The notes: a model not told the origin generated them from the sequence alone. Positions 40,100-50,662 are shown, counted from the stretch's first letter. The stretch: DNA of 64,000 nucleotides from Gilvimarinus chinensis DSM 19667 (GCF_000377745.1 NZ_KB898708.1:124001-188000); one strand, 5' to 3'. Numbers and translations: made by a program.

Positions 40100-41485
40100 A
40101 TGAAAGTCACAGTATTTGGGGTAGGGTATGTAGGGTTGGTGCAAGCTGCTGTGCTGGCAGAGGCTGGGCATCATGTGGTGTGTATTGATATTGATAGTGA
40201 AAAAATTGCCGCCCTTAAGCTTGGCCAAATACCGATTTACGAACCTGGCCTCTCGGCCTTAGTGGTGGAAAATTATGCCGCCGAACGACTGGAGTTCAGT
40301 GATGATCCTCGCTTGGGTGTGGAACATGGTGAGGTGCAATTTATCGCTGTGGGTACTCCTCCTGACGAAAGTGGAGCTGCCGATGTTCAATACGTGCTCT
40401 CGGTTGCCCAGTCGATAGGTAAGTACCTAATCAATGATGTCGTGGTTGTCAACAAATCAACGGTCCCTGTAGGCACCGCAGATGCCGTTACCGAAACTAT
40501 TTCTCAGTGTCTTTCTGAACGCGCAAGTACATTAAATTTTACGGTTGTCTCAAATCCTGAATTTTTAAAAGAAGGCTCAGCTGTTGCGGATTGTATGAGG
40601 CCTGATCGCATTATCATAGGCACGAATGAAGTCTGGGCTGAGGAGTTAATGCGTGAATTGTACGCACCATTTAACCGAAATCATGAAAAAATAATGGTTA
40701 TGGATGTACGAAGTGCGGAGCTGACAAAATATGCCGCTAACTGCATGCTCGCAACGAAAATCAGCTTTATGAATGAAATGGCCAATGTAGCTGAGCATGT
40801 GGGTGCTGACATCGAGTCAGTGCGACGGGGGATTGGTAGCGACCCACGAATTGGGTATCACTTTATCTACCCCGGAGTGGGGTATGGGGGTTCTTGCTTT
40901 CCCAAAGACGTAAAAGCGCTCATTAATACGGCCAGCAGTCAAGGCTTCAAACCAGAAGTTTTGCTGGCCGTAGAGGAGCGTAACGCATTACAAAAGCAGG
41001 TGTTATTCCAAAAAATCAATTCATATTACAACGGTAATTTAGCGGGTAAGACCTTTGCACTGTGGGGGCTATCCTTTAAGCCCAATACGGACGATATGCG
41101 TGAAGCACCTTCACGCACGCTTATGGAAGCTTTATGGCAGGCCGGGGCTAAAGTTCAAGCGTATGACCCTGAAGCCATGGAGGAAACTGTTCGCATCTAC
41201 GGTGAACGAGACGAGTTAATCTTGTGTGAAAACAAGGAGCGAGCTTTGATAGGTTCCGATGCCTTAATTGTGATGACAGAATGGCAGGCTTTTCGCGCTC
41301 CAGACTTTGAGGTTATTGCTAAAGCCTTAAGTGAGCCTTTAATCTTTGATGGTAGAAATGTATATCAGCCTCATAGAATGGCCAAAAGAGGGTTTATTTA
41401 TCACTCGATAGGGCGACCTCCGGTGGCACCCTCAGCGTCTGTAAGCTCAGCTTTAATGCCAGAGCAGCGCCTGGTTGCTAATTGA
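40100..41485 (+). CDS. ugd: UDP-glucose 6-dehydrogenase
   Basis: Ugd oxidises UDP-glucose to UDP-glucuronate. The 461-residue protein has the NAD motif [13 protein letters not shown], the central helix [23 protein letters not shown] (in part), and the catalytic Cys in [13 protein letters not shown] 40100 follows GAGGG by about 8 bp. The last 25 residues are a Ser/Ala-rich extension. It opens the sugar-nucleotide block. A GDP-mannose dehydrogenase is less likely because of the FCxxGG/GYGGSCF-type context and UGD-like length. Confidence 0.88.
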   Translation: MKVTVFGVGYVGLVQAAVLAEAGHHVVCIDIDSEKIAALKLGQIPIYEPGLSALVVENYAAERLEFSDDPRLGVEHGEVQFIAVGTPPDESGAADVQYVLSVAQSIGKYLINDVVVVNKSTVPVGTADAVTETISQCLSERASTLNFTVVSNPEFLKEGSAVADCMRPDRIIIGTNEVWAEELMRELYAPFNRNHEKIMVMDVRSAELTKYAANCMLATKISFMNEMANVAEHVGADIESVRRGIGSDPRIGYHFIYPGVGYGGSCFPKDVKALINTASSQGFKPEVLLAVEERNALQKQVLFQKINSYYNGNLAGKTFALWGLSFKPNTDDMREAPSRTLMEALWQAGAKVQAYDPEAMEETVRIYGERDELILCENKERALIGSDALIVMTEWQAFRAPDFEVIAKALSEPLIFDGRNVYQPHRMAKRGFIYHSIGRPPVAPSASVSSALMPEQRLVAN

Positions 41486-41580
41486 AATCTATCTGTCAAA
41501 ATAGCGGGCTGTTAATAACCTAAGCCAAAGTATTGAAATCGTTTTACTGATTTCATAAATGGCATGAGATACGAGCCCGT

Positions 41581-42990
41581 ATGATTATACCAGTGTTACT
41601 AGCTGGAGGCTCGGGAAACCGGCTTTGGCCGTTATCCCGAGAGCTGTGTCCTAAACAGTGCATAAAGCTAACAAATTCAGACTTTACTCTTATTCAGGAT
41701 ACCCTGCTGCGGGTAAGTCGTAGCGGCTTCACTGAAAAACCCATTATCGTCTGTAATAACGAGCACCGATTTTTAGTAGCTCAGCAAATTGAAGAGCTGG
41801 CTCTAGATGCGGATATCATACTGGAGCCTGCCGCGAGAAATACCGCACCAGCTGTTGCTCTATCAGCATTCGAAGCTCTATCTCGTAGTGCGGATGCACA
41901 AATTCTTGTCCTTCCTGCGGATCACCTTATTAACGAGCAACAGAGTTTTGCAAAAACAGTTACCTTTGCTCATCAATCAATGAACTCACGTCTGCTGGCT
42001 TTCGGTGTTGTACCTCGTTACCCAGAAACAGGGTACGGTTATATTGAGGCGCAAACCTATGGTGAATTGTCGGCTATTTCCGCTTTCCACGAAAAACCCG
42101 CATTAAAACAGGCTCAAGATTATCTACAGGCCGGTAACTATTACTGGAATAGCGGAATGTACTTGTTTCCAGCACAGCTATTTTTACAAGAGTTAAAAGC
42201 ATTTGAGCCTGCTTTGTATGATGCTGTGGCCGAGTCCTACCACTCAAAGTACACTGATTTAGACTTTATTCGGGCAGGAGAAGAAGCTTTTAAGCGAGCG
42301 GAATCGGTATCAGTAGATGTGGCGGTTATGGAGCGCACCAAGGCGGGTATGGTCATGCCTTATAGTGGTGACTGGAGCGATGTCGGTAGCTGGGATTCGG
42401 TTCACCAAACACAACCCCAAGATGACAATGGTAATGTGTGCGTTGGTGATGTGTTGTTAGAAGCAACCAAAAACTCTTATATCAATTCTGCCGGTCGCTT
42501 GATCGCCACTGTGGGTGTCAACAATTTGGCTATTGTTGATACCGCTGATGCGTTACTGGTTATGGACCGAAACTCTTCACAGGATGTGAAAAAAATTGTT
42601 CAACAGCTTAAGGATTTACATCGAACCGAGCATCGCCTGCCTCAAAATAGTTACCGTGTCTGGGGAAGTGTCGAGACGGTTAATCTTGGTAAACATTACC
42701 AAATTAAGCATGTGATGATTAAACCTGGTGGTGAAATCGCTTTGCAGGTGCATAAGTATCGTTCTGAGCACTGGGTTATCGTGTCTGGTACCGCTGAGGT
42801 TAGCCTTGCTGGAGAGCTTCATACGTTCACTGAAAATGACTCTGTGCATATACGTTCAGGGGATGTGCATTCGATTAAAAATATAGGTACTAGTGTACTC
42901 GAGATTATTGAGGTGCAAACTGGAACGCGTATTGATGAAGAGGATATAGTTCGCTTCACGAATAACTATTTGCCAGGCGATGACCGATAG
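41581..42990 (+). CDS. manC: Mannose-1-phosphate guanylyltransferase/mannose-6-phosphate isomerase
   Basis: This bifunctional enzyme makes GDP-mannose and can isomerise fructose 6-phosphate. The 469-residue protein has the nucleotidyltransferase motif LLAGGSGNRLWPLSRELCPKQ (in part), FHEKPALKQAQDYL, and the C-terminal cupin isomerase domain (GGEIALQVHKYRSEHWVIVSG). It pairs functionally with manB 6 kb upstream. It overlaps the next gene by 11 nt. Confidence 0.93.
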   Translation: MIIPVLLAGGSGNRLWPLSRELCPKQCIKLTNSDFTLIQDTLLRVSRSGFTEKPIIVCNNEHRFLVAQQIEELALDADIILEPAARNTAPAVALSAFEALSRSADAQILVLPADHLINEQQSFAKTVTFAHQSMNSRLLAFGVVPRYPETGYGYIEAQTYGELSAISAFHEKPALKQAQDYLQAGNYYWNSGMYLFPAQLFLQELKAFEPALYDAVAESYHSKYTDLDFIRAGEEAFKRAESVSVDVAVMERTKAGMVMPYSGDWSDVGSWDSVHQTQPQDDNGNVCVGDVLLEATKNSYINSAGRLIATVGVNNLAIVDTADALLVMDRNSSQDVKKIVQQLKDLHRTEHRLPQNSYRVWGSVETVNLGKHYQIKHVMIKPGGEIALQVHKYRSEHWVIVSGTAEVSLAGELHTFTENDSVHIRSGDVHSIKNIGTSVLEIIEVQTGTRIDEEDIVRFTNNYLPGDDR

Positions 42991-43948
42991 CGTCCATTCA
43001 AAAATTCTTATTACGGGTGCGGGTGGTTTTGCTGGATGGCATTTAGCACAAGGCTTGGATTGCTTGGGCCATGAGGTTGTTCGTGTCTCACGGCATTATA
43101 AAGCCGGTCAAAAGCGCTCACTCAATGAGCTGTGCCTTTCAAGTCAGTCCTCTGAGCAAGAGTGGAGTACCGCACTAACAGGCTGCAGTGCTGTTATTCA
43201 CTGTGCGGGTACAGCTCATGTTTTAGGTCCTCAAAGCCGTGAGCTTGAAACCTTCTACGAAGGTAATGTCGCTTTTACTGAAAAGCTTGCCAGAGCGTCT
43301 GCGAATGTGGGTGTAAAGCGTTTTATTCACCTGAGTTCGATAAGTGTATATGACGATAGTACATTTGCCATATTGACCGAGCACACCGACTTAATGCCAT
43401 CAACCCAATATGGTTATTCCAAGCTGCTTGCTGAAGAAACTCTGCAAAGGATTCTAAACCCGGAAAAGATTCAGTGCCTGCGGTTACGGTTGCCCTTACT
43501 GTACGGCGCTAACCCGAAGGGTAATATGTTGCGACTGTTAAAGCTGGTTGCTTCAGGAGTTCCCATGCCTCTTGCTAACATCGCAAACTCTCGCAGCATG
43601 TTGAGCGTCAATAACTTAATTGGTTTTTTGGATCATGCTTTGCGCACCAATTTCGAGGTGTCAGGCGCTTTTAATCTCACTGATGCAGAATCATTGTCGA
43701 CTCCACAGATAATAAGCTCCATGGCAAAAGGGCTGATAATGTCGCCGCGCCTGTTTGCTTTTCCTCAGGGGGTTTTGCGTAAAAGTTTAGCTTTAATGGG
43801 GAAAAAGGATGCTTATGACAAGCTTTGTGGCTCTTTGCTGGTTGATTCAAGCTTAGTGCGGCAAAGGTTTGCCTGGCAGCCTGATTTAAGGGCCAGCAAA
43901 GAGATAGAGATAATGGCATCCTCATTTAAACAGAGTAACTCTAAGTGA
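42980..43948 (+). CDS. NAD-dependent sugar epimerase/dehydratase
   Basis: A 322-residue extended-SDR protein with the NAD motif ITGAGGFAGWHLAQ, the HCAGTAHVLG segment, catalytic Ser-Ser and YxxxK (YGYSK). Its location directly before a WbpL-like transferase matches WbpV/WbpK-type 4-epimerases or reductases that supply UDP-QuiNAc- or FucNAc-type precursors in Pseudomonas O-antigen loci. The exact sugar cannot be told from sequence. It overlaps manC by 11 nt and the next gene by 4 nt. Confidence 0.82.
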   Translation: MTDSVHSKILITGAGGFAGWHLAQGLDCLGHEVVRVSRHYKAGQKRSLNELCLSSQSSEQEWSTALTGCSAVIHCAGTAHVLGPQSRELETFYEGNVAFTEKLARASANVGVKRFIHLSSISVYDDSTFAILTEHTDLMPSTQYGYSKLLAEETLQRILNPEKIQCLRLRLPLLYGANPKGNMLRLLKLVASGVPMPLANIANSRSMLSVNNLIGFLDHALRTNFEVSGAFNLTDAESLSTPQIISSMAKGLIMSPRLFAFPQGVLRKSLALMGKKDAYDKLCGSLLVDSSLVRQRFAWQPDLRASKEIEIMASSFKQSNSK

Positions 43949-44964
43949 CCAGTTATTTGTATGGTTTGGTGGTGTTGGTTGGGGTGTTTTTTGGCGTCTA
44001 CGGATTGGCGGGCGTTTTGCGCAGCTACGCACTCCATAAAAACATTGTCGACAGACCAACACATCGAAGCTCACACACTGCCGACACTCCGCGAGGAGGA
44101 GGGTTGTCGGTAGTAATAGTGGCAATTGTTTGTGGCTTTTTATCAGCAGGAAGTGAAGTCTTTAATTATCCTGCATTCCTACTCTTGCCACTATTATTGG
44201 TGGCAGGAATAGGGGTGGTCGATGACATAAAAGACGTTTCTGCCCGTACACGTATGTGTGTGCAAGCCCTTGCCGCGCTAATGGTGGTCTATTTCTTCAC
44301 GATTCCTGCACTTATATTACCGGGGGTGAAGGTGCCCTCAGAGCTGGTTGGCTTGATCGCTTTATTTGCGGTGATATGGTCTATTAATCTTTTTAATTTT
44401 ATGGATGGAATTAATGGGATTGCGAGCATTCAAGCGATACTGGTCTTTCTGTGCTTTTCAGTATTGGTGTATTGGGAGGGAGGGCAAACTGCTGTATCGG
44501 CTGAGTTCTGGCTGATATTGGCGTCAGCTTGTGCAGGGTTTTTAGTGTGGAATTTTCCCTTGGCGCGTATTTTTATGGGAGACGGCTGTAGTGGCTTTTT
44601 AGGTTTGCTCATCGCCATTGGCTTGATTGATTTGCTCTGCGCATCTCAAAGGCTTTTTGTAGCAGGGTTAATTGTTCATGGCGTCTTTGTTATCGATGCA
44701 ACCAGTACGCTTCTTGTCCGCTTGTTCAATAGAGAAAAAATACAAAACGCACACCGGGATCATGCCTACCAAAAGGCCTCAAGGTGTTTCAATAGCCACA
44801 CAGTTGTTACGCTAGGGGTTGGAGCAATAAATCTTTTTTGGCTGGTACCTTGGGCTGCTCTGGTCGCTTTATCAGCAGTGTCAATGTGGGTGGGATTGGT
44901 GGCGGCCTTTAGTCTTCCTCTGGCGCTGGCTTATTATTTTAAGGCTGGCGTAAAATCCGCCTAA
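43945..44964 (+). CDS. wbpL: Initiating glycan-lipid transferase, WbpL/WecA family
   Basis: This enzyme moves a sugar 1-phosphate from a UDP-sugar onto undecaprenyl phosphate to start a glycan. The 339-residue protein has about ten membrane helices, the Asp-rich motif GVVDDIKDVSARTR, NLFNFMDGINGIAS, FMGDGCSGFLG and the late HRDHAYQKA. The GTG start overlaps the epimerase stop. Family is certain; the donor sugar (FucNAc/QuiNAc versus GlcNAc) is inferred only from linkage to wbpM. Confidence 0.87.
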   Translation: MTSYLYGLVVLVGVFFGVYGLAGVLRSYALHKNIVDRPTHRSSHTADTPRGGGLSVVIVAIVCGFLSAGSEVFNYPAFLLLPLLLVAGIGVVDDIKDVSARTRMCVQALAALMVVYFFTIPALILPGVKVPSELVGLIALFAVIWSINLFNFMDGINGIASIQAILVFLCFSVLVYWEGGQTAVSAEFWLILASACAGFLVWNFPLARIFMGDGCSGFLGLLIAIGLIDLLCASQRLFVAGLIVHGVFVIDATSTLLVRLFNREKIQNAHRDHAYQKASRCFNSHTVVTLGVGAINLFWLVPWAALVALSAVSMWVGLVAAFSLPLALAYYFKAGVKSA

Positions 44965-44970
44965 AGGAGT

Positions 44971-46917
44971 TTATTTAATCACCCTTAGCCGGGCAGTGCT
45001 TGTTTTATGTAGCCACACGGCGTCTCCCAGGTCTTCGTTTGAGGAGTAACCTGTAGGCGCTAACATAAGTAGTTCCCGAACCTTGTCACACGAGTATCCA
45101 TGGCACGCTTTGTCGAGTTCATCCAGAACCGCCTTAGTCTCTTTCCAGGACATGCAGTATTCTTCTGCTCTCATTATTCGGTCGTGCATGGTTCCAGAGA
45201 CGTTATCGCCAATGAGCAATTCTTCGTATAATTTTTCGCCAGGCCTAAGCCCGGTGTAAGTGATTTCGATATCCCCTTCAGGCTGAGCTTCATTTTTAAT
45301 ACTTAGGCCGGATAGGTGAATCATTCTTTTCGCGAGGTCTACAATCCGCACGGGCTCGCCCATATCAAGTACCAAAACATCACCTCCGGTTCCCATTGAT
45401 CCGGCCTGAATTACAAGCTCAGCTGCTTCCGGTATAGTCATAAAGTAGCGGATAATTTCAGGGTGGGTGACGGTAACAGGGCCGCCGACTTTAATCTGCT
45501 GTCTAAACAACGGGACGACAGAGCCTGACGAGCCCAAAACGTTACCGAAGCGAACCATCGTAAAACGGGTTTTACTTTGGCGAACGGATAACCCTTGCAG
45601 GACTAATTCGGCCATTCGTTTCGAGGCGCCCATAATATTAGTAGGGCGTACAGCTTTATCGGTTGAGACAAGAACAAAAGATTCAACGCCAGCGCGAATA
45701 GCGGCTTCGGCTGTGTACCACGTGCCATAGACATTATTGCGGACACCTTCAACAATATTATGCTCGACAAGGGGTACATGCTTGTAAGCGGCAGCGTGAT
45801 AGACCGTTTGCACCGAGAAAGTTTTCATGATGGTTTCTACACGATGCTCTTTCTGAACTGAGCCGAGCAAAGGGGTGATCTCTACGTTTATTTGCGCCTT
45901 GGCGATAATCTGCTGGAGTTCTGCCTCTAGTCGGTAAAGGCTAAATTCATTTAGCTCAAACAGCACGATCCGCCGGGGCTGTTGACGTACGATCTGACGG
46001 CACAATTCACTGCCTATTGAGCCGCCAGCACCAGTAACCATAACGACTTTTCCCGTGATACAAGCGCTTAGTAGGTCGTCGTTGGCTTTTACCGGGTCAC
46101 GCCCGAGAAGATCTTCAATATCGACATCACGAATATGCTCTATACGGGCTCTTCCGCTAATAAGGTCAGGTATAGCAGGGGCCGTTTGCACGGTTACCCC
46201 CAGCGGTTCTAGGCTTTTGATAATCTCTGCACGCCGAGAATGTGGTGTATTGCCCAGCGCTAATAAAACCCGTGTCGCAGTGTGCTTTCGGATAATTCCT
46301 GGCAGTTCTCTGGGGGCCTGAACACGAATATTTGCAAAAACTGACCCTTGTCGGGCTGCGTCATCATCAACAAAGGCTACTACTTTATAGTTTGTGGCTT
46401 TAAGCGCCAGCCGCAGCTGGTGGCCTGTATAGCCTGCACCGTAAACAATTACAGGCTCCTTACTGCCAAATTTCTGACCATTCAACACCATGACAATATG
46501 ATGGACCAGTAACCGGGGGCCACCCAATAAAATCAGTGCTACGGTTAAATAAATAAAGGGAACCGAGCGTGGAATAAAAGAGTGGGTAAAAAAGCTGCCC
46601 ACAGCGAGGATAAGTGCAGAAAAACAGGTCCCTAAAAATACGGTGTTAAGGGCTTGGGGGGTCATATAGCGTAAAATAGCCCGATACATACCCATTTTAA
46701 TAAAAGCGCCCAGGGTAAATGCAATGGTAATGGCTAAGGTCCCGATCTCTCTTTCAGTAACCGGTATATTAAAGCTGCCTAGGCGCAGACAAATGGCGAC
46801 ATATAGAGAAAGGGTAATGGCCAGCGAATCGTAAGCCAGTGATATTAAACGCTTAGTCGTGCGGGAGGACTCGAAAAGGGTTTTCAGCATGCCGATTAGC
46901 CTAGGTGTGGGTATCAC
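44971..46917 (-). CDS. wbpM: Membrane UDP-sugar 4,6-dehydratase WbpM
   Basis: WbpM/CapD proteins convert UDP-GlcNAc to the 4-keto-6-deoxy sugar used for QuiNAc or FucNAc. The 648-residue protein has four N-terminal membrane helices, a Rossmann-like domain (VIVYGAGYTGHQLRLAL), the catalytic domain with VTGAGGSIGSELCRQ, HAAAYKHVPLVE and the NIMGASK segment where Met replaces the usual SDR Tyr. The GTG start is preceded by AAGGA at 7 bp; an ATG nine codons in is the alternative. It runs convergently to wbpL with only 6 nt between the genes. Confidence 0.93.
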   Translation of the reverse strand: MIPTPRLIGMLKTLFESSRTTKRLISLAYDSLAITLSLYVAICLRLGSFNIPVTEREIGTLAITIAFTLGAFIKMGMYRAILRYMTPQALNTVFLGTCFSALILAVGSFFTHSFIPRSVPFIYLTVALILLGGPRLLVHHIVMVLNGQKFGSKEPVIVYGAGYTGHQLRLALKATNYKVVAFVDDDAARQGSVFANIRVQAPRELPGIIRKHTATRVLLALGNTPHSRRAEIIKSLEPLGVTVQTAPAIPDLISGRARIEHIRDVDIEDLLGRDPVKANDDLLSACITGKVVMVTGAGGSIGSELCRQIVRQQPRRIVLFELNEFSLYRLEAELQQIIAKAQINVEITPLLGSVQKEHRVETIMKTFSVQTVYHAAAYKHVPLVEHNIVEGVRNNVYGTWYTAEAAIRAGVESFVLVSTDKAVRPTNIMGASKRMAELVLQGLSVRQSKTRFTMVRFGNVLGSSGSVVPLFRQQIKVGGPVTVTHPEIIRYFMTIPEAAELVIQAGSMGTGGDVLVLDMGEPVRIVDLAKRMIHLSGLSIKNEAQPEGDIEITYTGLRPGEKLYEELLIGDNVSGTMHDRIMRAEEYCMSWKETKAVLDELDKACHGYSCDKVRELLMLAPTGYSSNEDLGDAVWLHKTSTARLRVIK

Positions 46918-47135
46918 GCGCCGTTTCCTTACAATAAGTCATTATACTTTATTCACACACGAAGAGTGAGATCAAAGTTGCAGTTTTCACCATTATTCAA
47001 TGGCTTAGATTCTAATGCTGTATTAATTTGTTATCAGTTTGAAGTAAATAGGCCTTGCCTAGGTTGTTAATGCTTGGTAAAGTTCGCGCCCAGTTGACGC
47101 AGGTGGAACTCTACACTGCTCAACAATTCTTTTGT

Positions 47136-47212
47136 ACGACCGTAGCTCAGCTGGTTAGAGCACCACCTTGACATGGTGGGGGTCGGTGGTTCGAGTCCAC
47201 TCGGTCGTACCA
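47136..47212 (+). tRNA. tRNA-Val (anticodon GAC)
   Basis: A complete 77-nt cloverleaf with encoded CCA. The acceptor stem ACGACCG pairs with CGGTCGT; the D arm is AGCTCAGCTGGTTAGAGC; the anticodon stem CCACC/GGTGG holds loop TTGACAT, giving anticodon GAC; the T arm is GTGGTTCGAGTCCAC. No other tRNA lies next to it, and no integrase or att-like repeat was seen at its 3' end. The 218 bp between it and wbpM show nothing definite. Confidence 0.97.
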
Positions 47213-47283
47213 ATTCTCTTGCAAAATCAACCCCTTATAGACCCAAAGCACTTTTATACATAGTGACTTTTTATTCCCTGTCG

Positions 47284-47310
47284 CTTGAATTTCTTCATTC
47301 TCTCCCCCAT
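47284..47310 (+). promoter_or_regulatory. Sigma-32 heat-shock promoter of htpG
   Basis: CTTGAA (47284-47289) and CCCCAT (47305-47310) are separated by 15 nt, the form and spacing of the E. coli htpG heat-shock promoter. It lies about 65 bp before the htpG start. Confidence 0.8.
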
Positions 47311-47373
47311 CTACTGAACCGGATATGAATAGGCCAAAATATGGCCTGGTATTTGTGTACAGGAGCTTTAAAA

Positions 47374-49281
47374 ATGACGGTAGAAGCGCAAAAAGAAACC
47401 CGCGGCTTTCAGACAGAAGCCAAACAGCTTTTACATTTGATGATTCACTCGCTTTACTCGAATCGTGAGATTTTTCTCCGCGAGCTGGTTTCTAACGCCT
47501 CAGATGCTGCTGATAAGCTGCGATTTGCGGCGGTTAAGGATGACTCTCTTTACGAGGGCGATGGTGATCTTAAGGTGCGCGTCAGTGTGGATAAGGATGC
47601 CAAGACCATCACTATTAGTGATAACGGTATTGGCATGAATCGCGACGATGTCATCGAAAACCTCGGAACGATCGCCAAATCCGGCACTGCCGCTTTTATG
47701 CAAAATCTAACAGGGGATGATAAAAAAGACGCACAACTGATTGGCCAGTTTGGGGTGGGCTTTTATTCTTCCTTTATTGTGGCTGATAAGGTTGTTGTTA
47801 CCACTCGTAAAGCCGGTGATTCTGCAGATCAAGGGGTGCGCTGGGAATGCGATGGTGAGGCTGAGTTTGTCATCGAAAATATCGAAAAGACTTCACGCGG
47901 AACCACGATTGAACTCCATTTAAAAAGCGATGCTGAAGAGTTTGCCGATGACTGGCGGTTGCGCTCGATCATCAAAAAATACTCTGATCACATCGCCATT
48001 CCCATCGTCATGGAGAAGGAGGTTCCTGCGGAAGAAGAGGGTGGTGAAGCTACCAGCGAAGACGAAGTAGTCAACACGGCTACGGCGATGTGGACCCGTT
48101 CTCGCTCTGACGTGAGTGACGAGGAATACAAAGAGTTTTATAAACACATCAGTCATGATTTTGCAGACCCTTTAACGTGGAGTCATAACCGAGTTGAAGG
48201 AAAGCTGGATTACACCAGCTTACTGTATATTCCCGCCAAAGCCCCTTTCGACCTATACAATCGAGACGGTGCACGAGGCTTAAAACTTTATGTGCAGCGT
48301 ACTTTTATTATGGATGAGGCTGAGCAGTTCTTGCCTCTGTATCTGCGATTTGTAAAAGGTGTAGTGGATTCGAACGACCTGTCGCTGAATGTGTCGCGGG
48401 AAATTTTGCAGAAAGATCCCAATATTGATTCCATGCGCTCTGCGCTCACTAAGCGTGTGCTGGATATGCTTAACAAGCTGGCCAGAAATGAGCCAGAACA
48501 GTACGCCGAATTCTGGAAAGAGTTTGGTGAGGTGCTTAAAGAGGGGCCGGCAGAAGATTTTGCCAACCGCGAAAAAATTGCCGCACTGTTGCGGTTCGCC
48601 AGCACTCATACCAACACACCAGAACAAAGCCATTCGCTCGCAGACTATCTTGCCCGCATGCAAGATGGGCAAGACAAGATTTATTACATCGCCGCAGAAA
48701 ATCACAACACGGCAAAAAACAGTCCCCACCTCGAAGTATTCCGTAAAAAAGGCATTGAGGTGCTGCTGTTGTCGGACCGTGTTGATGAGTGGTTGATGAG
48801 CCACTTGGCGGAATTTGATGGCAAACCCTTACAGGACGTGGGCAAGGGCGAGTTGGATCTGGGTGAGCTGGATAACGAAGACGACAAAGAGGCGAAAGAA
48901 AAAACCGCAGAGGCGATGAAGCCACTGATCGAGCGCGCGCAAAAAACTCTGGGTGAAAAAGTGGCCGAGGTGCGTGTCACTCACCGGTTAACCGAATCAC
49001 CCGCCTGTGTGGTCGTACCAGAGCATGAAATGGGTGCGCAAATGCGTCGCTTGCTTGAGTCTGCGGGCCAAGCAGTACCGGAATCCAAGCCCATTTTTGA
49101 GTTGAACCCAGAGCACCCCTTAGTGCAGAAGCTGGATCAGGAGCAGGATGAAGATCGTTTCGCCGATTTAACTGAAGTGCTGTTTGATCAGGCAAATCTC
49201 GCAGAAGGTGCTCACTTAGCGGATCCGGCGGCTTACGTTCAGCGCCTGAACAAGCTGCTCTTGGAGCTCAGCAACGGCTAA
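47374..49281 (+). CDS. htpG: Chaperone HtpG (Hsp90)
   Basis: HtpG is the bacterial Hsp90, an ATP-dependent dimeric chaperone. The 635-residue protein has the GHKL ATPase domain ([32 protein letters not shown]), the middle domain (NVSREILQ) and the C-terminal dimerisation domain. ATG 47374 has AGGAG 8 bp upstream; the earlier in-frame ATG at 47341 lies close to the promoter and is rejected. Confidence 0.97.
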   Translation: MTVEAQKETRGFQTEAKQLLHLMIHSLYSNREIFLRELVSNASDAADKLRFAAVKDDSLYEGDGDLKVRVSVDKDAKTITISDNGIGMNRDDVIENLGTIAKSGTAAFMQNLTGDDKKDAQLIGQFGVGFYSSFIVADKVVVTTRKAGDSADQGVRWECDGEAEFVIENIEKTSRGTTIELHLKSDAEEFADDWRLRSIIKKYSDHIAIPIVMEKEVPAEEEGGEATSEDEVVNTATAMWTRSRSDVSDEEYKEFYKHISHDFADPLTWSHNRVEGKLDYTSLLYIPAKAPFDLYNRDGARGLKLYVQRTFIMDEAEQFLPLYLRFVKGVVDSNDLSLNVSREILQKDPNIDSMRSALTKRVLDMLNKLARNEPEQYAEFWKEFGEVLKEGPAEDFANREKIAALLRFASTHTNTPEQSHSLADYLARMQDGQDKIYYIAAENHNTAKNSPHLEVFRKKGIEVLLLSDRVDEWLMSHLAEFDGKPLQDVGKGELDLGELDNEDDKEAKEKTAEAMKPLIERAQKTLGEKVAEVRVTHRLTESPACVVVPEHEMGAQMRRLLESAGQAVPESKPIFELNPEHPLVQKLDQEQDEDRFADLTEVLFDQANLAEGAHLADPAAYVQRLNKLLLELSNG

Positions 49282-49310
49282 ATTGGATTTGCAGTGACTT
49301 GAGTGACATA

Positions 49311-49341
49311 AAAAAGCCGGGCATTAATTGCCCGGCTTTTT
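49311..49341. terminator. Bidirectional terminator between htpG and mgsA
   Basis: AAAAAGCCGGGCA (49311-49323) and TGCCCGGCTTTTT (49329-49341) form a perfect 13-bp stem with loop TTAAT and T runs on both strands. The mgsA stop codon (49324-49326, minus) lies in the loop, so one element serves both convergent genes. Confidence 0.92.
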
Positions 49342-49797
49342 TTCGGTGCGGCTTTTCATATAGCCTTCGTAATCGGGGACGGCGCGTGCAAACTCTTGAT
49401 TGAATAGGGGGGATGAAATCATAAAGTCTGCGCTAATGACGTTGCAGGCTACCGGCACGTTCCACACCGCGGCGATTCGTAATAACGCTTTTACATCAGG
49501 GTCATGTGGCATAGGTTCAAACGGATCCCAGAAGAAGATTAAAAAATCCACTTTGCCTTCGGTAATTAACGATCCAACTTGCTGGTCTCCACCTAATGGC
49601 CCGCTGATAAGCTTATTAATTTCAAGACCGGTGGCTTTATTGATGACGGTACCGGTAGTGCCAGTGGCATACAAGGTGTGTTTGCTAAGAAGACTCGCGT
49701 GAGTTTCGCACCAGCGGACTATATCTGGCTTTTTGTTGTCATGAGCCACAAGGGCGATAGATTTATTGGCGGGTAAGGTGATGTTCTTGTATTGCAT
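49324..49797 (-). CDS. mgsA: Methylglyoxal synthase
   Basis: MgsA turns dihydroxyacetone phosphate into methylglyoxal, a bypass that frees phosphate. The 157-residue protein has [16 protein letters not shown], the phosphate-binding TGTTG, and catalytic Asp residues in [10 protein letters not shown] and [15 protein letters not shown]. Length is typical. Its stop codon lies in the loop of the shared terminator. Confidence 0.95.
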   Translation of the reverse strand: MQYKNITLPANKSIALVAHDNKKPDIVRWCETHASLLSKHTLYATGTTGTVINKATGLEINKLISGPLGGDQQVGSLITEGKVDFLIFFWDPFEPMPHDPDVKALLRIAAVWNVPVACNVISADFMISSPLFNQEFARAVPDYEGYMKSRTEKKPGN

Positions 49798-49810
49798 AAA
49801 TTTATCCCAA

Positions 49811-50650
49811 CTAGCTGGAAATTCGCCCCAGTATATTGTCCATCATTCTCGTTGTCAGGATACGTTTTAGATATCCCATCAAATATGTGGGGAAAGTAAC
49901 ATAGTAACGAGGCTTAGGTTTTTTTGCTGTAAGTGCGTGGAGCAGCTTCTTATAGACGGCTTCTGGGCCTAAAGTAAATTTAGATGCCGGCCCAGGTTTG
50001 GATAATCGATTCACCGCAGCTGCGTACTTAAAGCCATGGCGGCTGCTGTTAAAGTCGATATTCTGTTCCAGCGCCTGCAGTGCATTTTTTCTAAAATCAC
50101 TTAATATTGGCCCAGGCTCAATTAGCGATACTTTAATATTCGTATCGGCCAACTCGAGCCTGAGTGTGTCCGTAATCCCTTCCAGGGCAAATTTGCTGGC
50201 ATTGTAGGCGCCGCGAAAGGGCATGGCAGCAAAGCCCAGTACAGAGCTGTTATGTACAATACGGCCATAACCCTGTTGATGCATAACTTTCAATACTGCG
50301 TTTGTGAGTTCGCACCAGCCAAAAAAATTTGTCTCGAACTGTTTACGGAGTGTGTCTCGAGACAAATCTTCAACTGCCCCCGGCTGTCCATAGGCGCCAT
50401 TGTTAAACAACGCATCCAGCTTTCCGTTGGTAAGGTGCAGAGCTTTTTCCAGCCCCTGGGTAATGCTTTGAGTGTCGGAGACATCCAGTTGGATGCAGGT
50501 GACCCCCTCTGCCTGTAAGCGACTGACATCGGCTGTTTTTCGGCAGCTTGCGATAACCTGCCAGCCATCCTTCACCAGGGCTTTGGCACAGTAGTAACCA
50601 ATCCCAGTTGAAGCGCCGGTAATTAAAATACTTTTCTGTTCCGTGGTCAT
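49811..50650 (-). CDS. Short-chain dehydrogenase (SDR)
   Basis: A 279-residue classical SDR with the NAD(P) motif [24 protein letters not shown], catalytic Ser in NSSVLG and YNASK. The ATG has AGGTGA 6 bp upstream; GTG three codons earlier is less likely. The C-terminal extension ([18 protein letters not shown]) is basic and amphipathic. This subfamily is often annotated as acyl- or steroid-type oxidoreductase, but no substrate can be assigned. mgsA follows after 13 nt. Confidence 0.85.
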   Translation of the reverse strand: MTTEQKSILITGASTGIGYYCAKALVKDGWQVIASCRKTADVSRLQAEGVTCIQLDVSDTQSITQGLEKALHLTNGKLDALFNNGAYGQPGAVEDLSRDTLRKQFETNFFGWCELTNAVLKVMHQQGYGRIVHNSSVLGFAAMPFRGAYNASKFALEGITDTLRLELADTNIKVSLIEPGPILSDFRKNALQALEQNIDFNSSRHGFKYAAAVNRLSKPGPASKFTLGPEAVYKKLLHALTAKKPKPRYYVTFPTYLMGYLKRILTTRMMDNILGRISS

Positions 50651-50662
50651 ATATTTCACCTA

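Noticed and set aside
47094-47117. TTGACG and TACACT before tRNA-Val as a promoter
   Set aside because: The two hexamers are only 12 bp apart, too close for a sigma-70 promoter.
47136-47212. tRNA-Val as an integration site for a genomic island
   Set aside because: No integrase, direct repeat of the tRNA end or compositional break was seen beside it.
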